Source: DAHVFY01 sp040388665 (GTDB taxonomy: Bacteria; Chlamydiota; Chlamydiia; Chlamydiales; Rhabdochlamydiaceae). Taken from it: a stretch of DNA of 64,000 bases. The notes under the pieces were generated by a model that saw nothing but the letters and a program-made list of their open reading frames with translations, made no database searches and was not told the DNA's origin. The position numbers and the translations under genes are program-made. The DNA is taken from the NCBI GenBank assembly GCA_040388665.1, contig JAZKBL010000006.1:1-64000 (forward strand), in the 5' to 3' direction. Below, piece after piece: positions 34,120 to 41,452 of the stretch. How positions within the stretch are numbered: the stretch's first letter is position 1; the number at the start of each line of letters is the position of its first letter.

Positions 34120-34806
34120 ATGAGTCATAAAAAACGAATACTGCTGATTGAAGATGAAGAAGACATCGCAGCTTTAATTAAACTACAAGCCGAAGCTTGC
34201 GGATATAAACTTCATGTTGAAGTCGATGGCATTAACGGCTATCGCGCCGTTGAAAGGGAAAAACCTGATCTTGTTATTTTAGATGTGATGCTCCCTGGAC
34301 AAAATGGCTTAGATGTCTGTCGTAAAATCAAAAGCACCCCTGAGCTCAAAAATATCCCGGTCATTATGCTCACAGCAAAAGCAGAAGAGCTTGATATCGT
34401 TCTTGGACTAGAACTTGGCGCTGACGATTACATTGCAAAACCATTTTCTCCAAAAGTTCTTTCTTCCAGAATCAAAGCTGTTTTAAGAAGAGGTAAGGAG
34501 CCTGAAAAAACTCCAAAACTGATTTATTTTGGCGACTTCTGTATCGATATTGATCGTTATATCCTGCGTCGGGGAGACAAATCATTTACAATTACGCTTT
34601 CTGAATTTGGCATTCTGCGCCGTTTACTTGCAAACCGTGGTAAAGTATTAACACGTAACCAGCTATTAGATGATGTTCATAACGATGACTCTTTCATTGT
34701 TGATCGCAATATCGATGTTCACATCGCATCGTTACGAAAAAAACTAGGTCCTCATTTTGATTGGATCGAAACCGTGCGCGGCATCGGCTACCGCTTCCGC
34801 GAATAA
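34120..34806 (+). CDS. OmpR/PhoB-family response regulator
   Basis: A 228-residue two-component response regulator. The receiver domain (1-118) has the acidic pair Glu11/Asp12, phospho-acceptor Asp55 in LVILDVMLPG, Thr85 and Lys107, all the residues needed for phosphorylation. The C-terminal winged-helix DNA-binding domain (about 130-228) ends VRGIGYRFRE. It differs from chlamydial ChxR, which lacks a functional phosphorylation site. No histidine kinase lies within the window, so the partner is elsewhere. It has GGTAAGGG upstream. Targets cannot be read from the sequence. Confidence 0.94.
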   Translation: MSHKKRILLIEDEEDIAALIKLQAEACGYKLHVEVDGINGYRAVEREKPDLVILDVMLPGQNGLDVCRKIKSTPELKNIPVIMLTAKAEELDIVLGLELGADDYIAKPFSPKVLSSRIKAVLRRGKEPEKTPKLIYFGDFCIDIDRYILRRGDKSFTITLSEFGILRRLLANRGKVLTRNQLLDDVHNDDSFIVDRNIDVHIASLRKKLGPHFDWIETVRGIGYRFRE

Positions 34807-34817
34807 TTACTCACCTT

Positions 34818-34846
34818 ACGTACTTATTTGCAGCAGATAAGTGCGT
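34818..34846. terminator. Hairpin between convergent genes
   Basis: ACGTACTTAT (34818-34827) pairs with ATAAGTGCGT (34837-34846) across a 9-base loop with one G-T wobble. It lies between the convergent response regulator and rqcH genes. No T run follows, so termination is uncertain. It overlaps the dispersed motif ACTCACCTTACG at 34809-34820. Confidence 0.4.
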
Positions 34847-34859
34847 CGAGCCAAGTTAA

Positions 34860-36047
34860 TTATCCTTGTTTTCCTAGGAGATGGGCGAGGCGCTCGGGGT
34901 TGGGGCGGACGGCGCATTTTTTATGTTTGCTGACATTCACAAGACCGGGCTTTGCTCCTTTTGGCTTAGAAAGGTATTTAGCCTGTGCCATAATCACATC
35001 TTCGTGCATGCCGCGAGCTTTACTATAATACAATGCTAACTGAAGTGCATCCTGGATCGCTTCTTCATCTGGCTCTTCTGCCTTATTGACTTTCAAGATG
35101 ACGTGTGAACCTGCAACATTTGCAGCGTGGAACCAATAATCTGATCCTCTGGCAAATGAGAATGTTAATTGGTCATTATCTCTGTCTTTTTTCCCGACAT
35201 AAATTTTAAGGCCGCTTTTAGTTTGAAACTCGCGATAAGGATGCTCTTTAATGGGAACCGTGGAAGCTTTTTGTATGGGTAAAGGAAAAGGAGGGGGAGC
35301 CTCTGCTTGTGCTTTTTTTAAAAGTTTCTCAGCTATCTCAAGCTTCTTTTTAAGTTTACGCCCTTTTTTAAATCGATTCTGTAACTCTTCTTGAGGATCA
35401 CGTGTTGAATCAAGGCTAATACGTATAATATCTCCTTCTTTTTCCCAATCTTCGATCTCAACTTCTGTCATGCCTTTTTTTAATTTAAAAAAATACGCCT
35501 GCAAAAGTTCTGCCTCGTGAACTGTTTGCGACCATTGTTTTCCTTCTTCAATATCTTGTTTCAAGCGGAAAATTTTCTTTTCATTTTTTTTATGCCACTC
35601 TTCTTGCCACTGTAGTTCCATCGCTTTTAGAGTTTTTTCTTCAAGCTCCTGACTTGTTATTGTAGATGTAATAACGTGGTGTTCAAAATTACAGACTTTA
35701 GGAGTGTACTCTTGAACAAGTAGAAGCTTTCCTCCTGGGATGAATTCGAAAATCAGTAGCTCACCTCCTGAAAATTTTAACGCAAGAATCCGATCTTGAT
35801 TTACAAGTGTGGCAGATATGAATTTCTGCCCTGCAAGATGGCGTGTAAGGATGGCAGGTTTGCCCCTAAATCCAAGACGGGTGAGATGAAATCTAGTAAA
35901 AGGACCTTTTAAAGCGACTATAAGTTTTGCCTTATCAAAAAAAAGCACCCAGTTGTAGGGAGCGATTTCTTGCATCTGAATAAAATGCGCTCCTTGCAGC
36001 ACAGCGTTTACTTCTCTAACAACCGCTAACATCATCGAGAAATTCAT
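34860..36047 (-). CDS. RqcH/NFACT-family ribosome quality control protein
   Basis: An NFACT-domain protein of the Rqc2/RqcH family, which binds stalled 50S subunits and adds C-terminal alanine tails to blocked chains. It is often annotated as fibronectin-binding. The N-terminal NFACT-N domain is seen in GPFTRFHLTRLGFRGK and HLAGQKFI. A charged coiled coil follows (about 185-275). The NFACT-R domain at the C-terminus has YREFQTKSGLKIYVGKK and GSDYWFHAANVAGSHVIL. At 395 residues it is much shorter than typical RqcH (about 550), mainly through a missing middle (HhH/coiled-coil) part. Whether the short form still tails peptides is open. No ribosome binding site is obvious. Confidence 0.87.
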   Translation of the reverse strand: MNFSMMLAVVREVNAVLQGAHFIQMQEIAPYNWVLFFDKAKLIVALKGPFTRFHLTRLGFRGKPAILTRHLAGQKFISATLVNQDRILALKFSGGELLIFEFIPGGKLLLVQEYTPKVCNFEHHVITSTITSQELEEKTLKAMELQWQEEWHKKNEKKIFRLKQDIEEGKQWSQTVHEAELLQAYFFKLKKGMTEVEIEDWEKEGDIIRISLDSTRDPQEELQNRFKKGRKLKKKLEIAEKLLKKAQAEAPPPFPLPIQKASTVPIKEHPYREFQTKSGLKIYVGKKDRDNDQLTFSFARGSDYWFHAANVAGSHVILKVNKAEEPDEEAIQDALQLALYYSKARGMHEDVIMAQAKYLSKPKGAKPGLVNVSKHKKCAVRPNPERLAHLLGKQG

Positions 36048-36116
36048 ATATTGATAATATATCTTAAAAACAGATACAAGGGCAGAAATAAGGAACTCAC
36101 CTTATGCACAGGTGAA

Positions 36117-36176
36117 GATTTCAACGCAGAGCCGCAAAGCCGCAAAGATTTTTTTGTTTTTTCTTTGCGTTAAAAA
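36117..36176. repeat. Degenerate copy of the AACGCAAAGG palindrome
   Basis: The left arm 36117-36148 and a shorter right arm 36161-36176 resemble the perfect palindrome at 2778-2852 (core TTTCAACGCAGAGCCGCAAAG), separated by T-rich spacer. It lies just upstream of the glycine-zipper lipoprotein gene and downstream of the motif ACTCACCTTATG (36095-36106). Confidence 0.5.
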
Positions 36177-36219
36177 CTGATAGACAGAATAAGCGCGTAG
36201 GGCATGTAAGGAGTATTTT

Positions 36220-36663
36220 ATGAAATATATATATATCTTTTCTCTATTGGCAGTTGCAAGCTTTACAAGCTGTGCGACGAAGACTCAAACAGGGGCTCTT
36301 GCCGGTGCCGGTGTTGGAGCGCTTGCCGGAGGATTAATCGGTGGCAGTGCAACGGGAGCTCTCATAGGAGGTGCTGTCGGGGCTGCAGGCGGCGCTCTTA
36401 TTGGTTATGCGCTTGATCAACAAGACAGAGACAATTTACAGCAGCAATCACCGCAGACATTAAATAGGATCGATCATGGTCAGCAACTTAGCACCAATGA
36501 TGTCAAAGCAATGTCAAAAGCTGGAATAAAAGATGATGTGATCATCAACCAAATCCACAGCACAAATTCCGTTTTTTACCTCAGCGCAGATCAAATTATC
36601 GATTTAAAAGATTCTGGCGTTTCCCAAAATGTGATCAACTATATGATCCAAACAAGCAACTAA
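36220..36663 (+). CDS. Glycine-zipper lipoprotein
   Basis: A 147-residue predicted outer-membrane lipoprotein (lipobox FTSCA). A glycine-zipper segment (about 28-68) made of alternating Gly/Ala (GALAGAGVGALAGGLIGG and following) should insert in a membrane. A polar C-terminal domain follows with two related SxxDVxxMxxxGxxxxVIxxQI-type motifs, seen in many bacterial Gly-zipper proteins of unknown function. AAGGAG precedes the ATG. The stop overlaps the convergent gene by four bases. The function is unknown; YMGG/SmpA-type envelope roles are plausible. Confidence 0.8.
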   Translation: MKYIYIFSLLAVASFTSCATKTQTGALAGAGVGALAGGLIGGSATGALIGGAVGAAGGALIGYALDQQDRDNLQQQSPQTLNRIDHGQQLSTNDVKAMSKAGIKDDVIINQIHSTNSVFYLSADQIIDLKDSGVSQNVINYMIQTSN

Positions 36664-37133
36664 TGAAAATTTAAGTAGTTGATCATCCCACTCCAGTCCC
36701 GCTTATCGACAAAGTCCATAAGCGGAACAGGCTCTAGGTGCAAAAATGCTGCAAACCCTGGCACATAGCACACAAGCTGTCCTTCAGCGAGTTTTTCATT
36801 AAGACCATCAGAAATCTCTTTAATGAACCGCGTTCCCACCATGGATTTGTCCAATAATTTGGGCATGCATTGTTTTAAATCTGGATCTGAATAAATGCAT
36901 CCTAGATAGCGTAAAGGATGAATCCCGTAAGTTCTTTTGCCAATATTCTCAAGCTCTCCTTTTTTGAACATAAGTCCAAACGTACTCGTACGCGCAAGCG
37001 TTGTAATCAACCGATGGATATCTTTCTCTTGTTCTGCCGTCACAACAAGTTCGCTATAAGGCCGCACTTCTTCTGCAAAAGTTGAACTTCCGCATAACAG
37101 AAAAAATGCACAAAGAGCTTCTCGAATCTTCAT
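36660..37133 (-). CDS. Secreted protein of unknown function
   Basis: A 157-residue protein with a Sec signal peptide (about 1-20, ending SSTFAEE). The mature part has no recognised domain. A PLRYLGCIYSDPDLKQCMP segment holds two Cys that could pair in the periplasm. It resembles unnamed chlamydial secreted proteins, but I cannot place it. It is convergent with the glycine-zipper lipoprotein gene. Confidence 0.72.
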   Translation of the reverse strand: MKIREALCAFFLLCGSSTFAEEVRPYSELVVTAEQEKDIHRLITTLARTSTFGLMFKKGELENIGKRTYGIHPLRYLGCIYSDPDLKQCMPKLLDKSMVGTRFIKEISDGLNEKLAEGQLVCYVPGFAAFLHLEPVPLMDFVDKRDWSGMINYLNFH

Positions 37134-37207
37134 CTCCCCCTCCTAATATTTTACTTAACCTATAGCATATGATTGAGAATTTTTCGACTTTCAGTTAGAA
37201 TTAATGT

Positions 37208-38215
37208 ATGGCATCTACAATATTTTCATCTAAACCATTTGCGGAAAGCATTGACAACCAGTGCCAAAATACTTTTCATACTTTCAAAAAAATTTGCAAG
37301 TTTCATACTTTTTTTCATATTGGCTTTGGTGCGCTTGCAATAGGAGAGCTTCTTGGATTTCTCTTGTTTTTTTCTTTTTTTACGCAATCTTCGATTTTGG
37401 CTTTTTCTTTAGCAGCTCTTTTTCTTACAGGATTTACCTACTTTGTTCTTCTTTTTTATTTCCAAGCAAAAAAACCTGAACAACTCAGCGAACTACGCCG
37501 CACATTCATTAAAAATTATGCCCTAAGCATTCATTTTCCTAGAAATACAGTAGACTTTCACATCACACTGGCGCATGGAGCCTCCCAACTAGTACATCTT
37601 TTAGATAAGCAAGAGTATTGTTTTTATGCTTTACCAAGACCTCTTAATATGCTCAACCCTGTGTTACAAAAATTTAGCGCTTTGAGTCATTGGAAAGATG
37701 TTTTTGAAATGAAAGAGCAGCTTCTTTTTGTTAGAGCAGAACAACACGTAGAACAAATCAAACTAGGACCCACTGATCTAGAATCGCACGCCTCTCTTGC
37801 TGCAGCTTATTTACAGCTTTCCCGTCTTTATCGCGATCCACGCAAACTTCACCCTGAACAGTCTTTTCCATGGGTTTCTTCTGAATACAGCAGTGAACTT
37901 ATGTTTCTTAAATTTAAAAAAGTTTGTGAAAGAGCTATTGAAGAATATAAAATTCTTGATGCTTACGTTCCCAATTCCCCCTGGGTATACGCAGAACTTG
38001 CTGCCATTTATCATGACCTAGAACAGCCTGAAGAAGAGATCCGCTGCTATGAAACAATGCTTAAAATCTCTGCTAATGATGAGAAAATCCTTTTTCGCTT
38101 AGGAGTGCTTTATTTTCAACAAGGGCTTAATGCCAAAGCCCTACGCATTTATGAAATACTTTCGTCAACAGATGAAGCAGATGAGCTCATCTCTTATTAC
38201 AACGCTTGGGTTTAA
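37208..38215 (+). CDS. Membrane protein with C-terminal TPR repeats
   Basis: A 335-residue protein with two adjacent membrane helices (about 34-58 and 62-86) and a large soluble C-terminal part. Residues about 190-330 contain three or more tetratricopeptide-like repeats, clearest in YAELAAIYHDLEQPEEEIRC and FRLGVLYFQQGLNAKALRIY, which mediate protein-protein contacts. The hairpin of two helices before a soluble tail also fits the bilobed topology of inclusion membrane proteins, but the TPR domain is the firmer feature. It ends two bases before the convergent transporter gene. Confidence 0.78.
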   Translation: MASTIFSSKPFAESIDNQCQNTFHTFKKICKFHTFFHIGFGALAIGELLGFLLFFSFFTQSSILAFSLAALFLTGFTYFVLLFYFQAKKPEQLSELRRTFIKNYALSIHFPRNTVDFHITLAHGASQLVHLLDKQEYCFYALPRPLNMLNPVLQKFSALSHWKDVFEMKEQLLFVRAEQHVEQIKLGPTDLESHASLAAAYLQLSRLYRDPRKLHPEQSFPWVSSEYSSELMFLKFKKVCERAIEEYKILDAYVPNSPWVYAELAAIYHDLEQPEEEIRCYETMLKISANDEKILFRLGVLYFQQGLNAKALRIYEILSSTDEADELISYYNAWV

Positions 38216-38217
38216 TT

Positions 38218-39135
38218 TTAAAATTTAGACCAATCAAGAGTTGCAATGAGAATTCCTAATAGGCAAAGAGCACAGCTGCGCCAATTAACTTTTTCTCGAT
38301 AAAGCCACTGACCCCAGAGATTACAGAAAATAATAAGGGCAACTGAAAATATCGGAAAAATTGCAGCATGCTCCCAGCTGCTCGACACCTCTGTCGCATA
38401 AATCATAAAAAATGTGCCGGTGCCATTTGCAATACCTCCAAGTGTGCCAAAAAGATACTCTTGTTTTTTGGGTAATTTTTTTTCACTCGAAGCATAACTT
38501 ACCATCTGCATCACCGATGCTGCAAGAAACACCATAGGCATGAACCACTGATTGATTGCATCATTAACATCAAACGAGAGAAAAAGACCATTTTCTCCGG
38601 GAAAATTGATAAAAAGAGCTCTCCACTGCATGAACACGAGAAAAATTGCGTGCAGGATAAACGCTGAAAGCGCAAAAAAAAGCCACCTTTTCATTTGACT
38701 CGAGCGCTTAGCAGTCTCCCATCCGGCCCAAAAAAGCCCCGCTACAACAATACACGAGCCTAAGCCATTCCACCAATTATAAATATAGCCAAAGCCTTCA
38801 CCAAAAAGAAAAGCCATAATGATTGCCGGCATAACGGTCGCAGAACTCAGCATAGCAAAAGAAAGGCCGGGAGGTCCTTTTTCTACAGACTTGCCAAGAG
38901 CTGCCATCATTGCGCCAAGCACAATCCCTCCAGACAGGCCAAATGCGGCCATACAAAAGCTCCATTCATATTTACCTGTCCGCACAGGGTTCAGAAGAAT
39001 GGCAACAAGAAACACGATGAAAAGCTGAATGACAAGGAAAGCTTTGCTCGACCCCCCGGCATCAATACTTTTACGCATGCATAAATTAGAAATTGCAACA
39101 AAAAGCGCAGCAAGCAACATCAATTGTATTCCCAT
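38218..39135 (-). CDS. DMT-superfamily (EamA-like) transporter
   Basis: A 305-residue protein made of about ten hydrophobic helices in two similar halves, the layout of drug/metabolite transporters of the EamA type. The first helix carries FVAISNLCMRKSID and the sixth half starts WLFFALSAFILHAI. No substrate can be inferred. AAGGAGAT at ideal spacing precedes the ATG. A 200-bp gap with a long imperfect palindrome separates it from the TPS locus, so it is probably a separate transcription unit. Confidence 0.82.
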   Translation of the reverse strand: MGIQLMLLAALFVAISNLCMRKSIDAGGSSKAFLVIQLFIVFLVAILLNPVRTGKYEWSFCMAAFGLSGGIVLGAMMAALGKSVEKGPPGLSFAMLSSATVMPAIIMAFLFGEGFGYIYNWWNGLGSCIVVAGLFWAGWETAKRSSQMKRWLFFALSAFILHAIFLVFMQWRALFINFPGENGLFLSFDVNDAINQWFMPMVFLAASVMQMVSYASSEKKLPKKQEYLFGTLGGIANGTGTFFMIYATEVSSSWEHAAIFPIFSVALIIFCNLWGQWLYREKVNWRSCALCLLGILIATLDWSKF

Positions 39136-39222
39136 ACATCTCCTTTCCTTACAAATTTCTTATCATGCTAAAGAGATCCTGAAAATTCCGCAATCAGCTA
39201 ATCTTAAAAAACGTGCCCCTGC

Positions 39223-39302
39223 CCTTGCGCTTGCGCTTGCCCAATTAAAGCTATTTCATAATTAGTGAAAATAATTTTAATCGGGCAAGGGCAAGGACAA
39301 GG
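39223..39302. terminator. Long imperfect palindrome after tpsB
   Basis: Arms 39223-39249 and 39276-39302 are complementary with four mismatches and contain CTTGCG/CTTGCC hexamer repeats. The inner part also pairs partly (CTATTTCA with TGAAAATA). It lies 41 bases after the minus-strand TpsB stop and before the transporter gene, so it probably ends the TPS transcript. Confidence 0.5.
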
Positions 39303-39343
39303 AATCATGCAAGAGGTCTATTATTTTCTTTCCTTTGCGTCTT

Positions 39344-41107
39344 TTAGTAGCTGGCGAGAAGGCCAAAGTCGAGAACAGGGGTATGCCCTTTTCCATTAAC
39401 GCTGATTAGCGGGACGCCGTAATCAAGACGTGCATAGAACCAAGGACCAATCCTGTAGCGTAATCCAGGGCCTATGCCGACGAGGTTATGGAATTTAGGA
39501 TCTAAATGATGTAGAGAATCAACACCTTTTTGATCATGCGGCCATCCCATTCCATAATCGATGAAGGCAAGAAAAGTAAGGGTATCCGTTTTGTATTTAG
39601 CTCCACACAAATGAAGCAAGCTAAAAGACGGTGCACGCACTTCAAAATTGAGGTTAAATGCATTATCATAATTAACAGCTCTTTGTTCATAGCCGCGTAC
39701 TGTATCATAGCCGCCAAGGCCATACTGTTCTGAAGGAAGAAGTGTGCTACTAGAGAACTGCGCTCTAGCTAAGCCATAAAGACCCCAATTATGTCGTGGA
39801 AAAACAAATTCATCGCCAAATGCTAGTCTTGTATAGACGTAGCTTGTTTTTGCGCCCCTTTCCAGATTACTGAAAGCTTTTTTATTCTCATCCCCAAACC
39901 AGTTGCCAGGCGAAAAATAAACATCGATATCCGCATTCATTTTATGAGAATTTGGTGTCCAGCCTGCGTAGTAGCTAGCTAAAAATTGGCTAATGTGTGC
40001 TGTTTTAGTTGATACCTCATTGCCAGCAAATTCAAGGGTATTGTTCGTGACCTTATAATCATAACCTGCTTGGAAATTTTGTAAAAAAATTCCATAAGTT
40101 TTTCCAAAAGGAATCACGTAACGTACGCTTGCTTGTCCGCTCCATCCATGGCTTTTTAAACCATCATTTTCTGGAATCTTGGGCATATCTGGATGGACAC
40201 GCGTATAGCCACCAAAAAATGTCAATATATTATGCCAAGGGAGGGGAATTGTGTAGTTTGCTGTATAAGATTGAAGCTTACTAAAGTCAGATGAGGTCGT
40301 GTATTGAAAAGAAAGTGTCTGGTCAAGACCGAATACATCGCCCCAATTAAATCCTGCATACCAGCGATTTCTACCTGTAAAATGATTCCCTGTATTATCT
40401 CCGCCAATGTATACGCGAAGAGGCGTACGGTCATTTGTCACAATTTCAACATCTGTTGTTCCGGAGAGCTGTCCTGGATAGAAAATGATGTTTGTCTGTC
40501 TAAAAGGATTTTGGTTTGCCCAAGCAACATCAGAAAGAAGATCATCTGTATTGATGGTATCTCCTTCTTGAAGATGAAATTTGCCTTGCATCCGCGCTGG
40601 GCCAAAATATTTTCCACCTTTTGCGGAGACTTTACCAATTTTTCCTTCAATCACGCCTATTTGAAGCACACCATCTGTAACGTCCTGCTCGGGAACGATG
40701 ACAGAAACTACGGGATGGTCATTTTCTTGATAAAATAAGGTGATTTCTCTTCTGAGATCAGCAATGGTATTTTGTGTTAAAGGCTGACCAATGATGTATG
40801 GTCTTAGCTTTTCAACAAGAGCGATCTGACTGCCGGGGACTTTGAGGTCTTTAAAAATAACCCCCTCGACGTCTTCCTCATTCAGTATTTCATCTAAATT
40901 ACCTAAAAGAAGCAGTCCTTTCATCCTCTCTACAAGCACAGCATCGCTAATATTCGCTGTAGGAGTAAAACCCGGTTGCTCTGGTTTCTCTAAAAATTCA
41001 GCTTCTAAAACTTCCTTTTTTTCTTGCGGTACAAGAGGGTGATTTACAACCCCTTGCACCGTTGCTGAAAAAAGAAGGATAAAGGCAATGCTTGCTCTAC
41101 TCTTCAT
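39344..41107 (-). CDS. TpsB outer-membrane transporter (FhaC/ShlB family), copy 1
   Basis: An outer-membrane pore that secretes and anchors a TpsA exoprotein. A signal peptide (about 1-22) is followed by two POTRA-type domains (about 60-215, including FYQENDHPVVSVIVPEQDV) and a 16-strand barrel. The barrel holds the VRGY signature of the TpsB superfamily at 470-473, the pore-plugging L6 loop tip. It is 587 residues. It is the second of two TpsB copies in this locus; the barrel halves are roughly four-fifths identical by eye. It follows a small gene by 13 bases, which in turn follows the giant TpsA, so this copy is on the same transcript as TpsA1. Confidence 0.93.
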   Translation of the reverse strand: MKSRASIAFILLFSATVQGVVNHPLVPQEKKEVLEAEFLEKPEQPGFTPTANISDAVLVERMKGLLLLGNLDEILNEEDVEGVIFKDLKVPGSQIALVEKLRPYIIGQPLTQNTIADLRREITLFYQENDHPVVSVIVPEQDVTDGVLQIGVIEGKIGKVSAKGGKYFGPARMQGKFHLQEGDTINTDDLLSDVAWANQNPFRQTNIIFYPGQLSGTTDVEIVTNDRTPLRVYIGGDNTGNHFTGRNRWYAGFNWGDVFGLDQTLSFQYTTSSDFSKLQSYTANYTIPLPWHNILTFFGGYTRVHPDMPKIPENDGLKSHGWSGQASVRYVIPFGKTYGIFLQNFQAGYDYKVTNNTLEFAGNEVSTKTAHISQFLASYYAGWTPNSHKMNADIDVYFSPGNWFGDENKKAFSNLERGAKTSYVYTRLAFGDEFVFPRHNWGLYGLARAQFSSSTLLPSEQYGLGGYDTVRGYEQRAVNYDNAFNLNFEVRAPSFSLLHLCGAKYKTDTLTFLAFIDYGMGWPHDQKGVDSLHHLDPKFHNLVGIGPGLRYRIGPWFYARLDYGVPLISVNGKGHTPVLDFGLLASY

Positions 41108-41120
41108 GTGTTACCCAAAG

Positions 41121-41450
41121 TTATAGTTTTGCGTATGTCTCATTAGTTATCACTTCATTTTTACGCAAAATGGGGTTCACTTGTCCAGCATCTTCTTCTC
41201 CCTCCTCGCAAGAAAGGAAGTAATTGTTATATGGAAGCAATTTATATTCGCCATTTAAAAATTCATCAATGGAAGCGAATTGCTGCATTTCAAGTCCTCT
41301 AAAGCGAGGCTCTGCTGTCGGACTTGCATCTTCATTCACTCTAAACTCCATTGGCCACATCGTGTTATTCTTACGAAGAACAGGGTTTTTCGGACTCTCT
41401 TCATATCCATAAGCCATGAAGAAATATCCAAAGCGATCCCACTCATACAT
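41121..41450 (-). CDS. Small protein, or displaced C-terminal domain of TpsA1
   Basis: A 109-residue acidic protein without signal peptide, unknown by name. It contains the repeated motif NPVLRKN and NPILRKN at either end of a Trp/Phe/Tyr-rich core. The ATG at 41450 lies two bases after the TpsA1 stop, without a proper ribosome binding site. The frame is open upstream to 41484, so a single -1 shift inside the last residues of TpsA1 would join it to the Pro-rich linker of that protein. It may be a coupled separate protein or the true C-terminal domain of TpsA1 split by an indel. I see no slippery heptamer. Confidence 0.5.
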   Translation of the reverse strand: MYEWDRFGYFFMAYGYEESPKNPVLRKNNTMWPMEFRVNEDASPTAEPRFRGLEMQQFASIDEFLNGEYKLLPYNNYFLSCEEGEEDAGQVNPILRKNEVITNETYAKL

Positions 41451-41452
41451 TC

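Noticed and set aside
39029..39265. 78-codon plus-strand frame before the TPS locus
   Set aside because: It is antisense to the transporter gene and continues through the palindrome with Ala/Leu repeats arising from CTTGCG hexamers.
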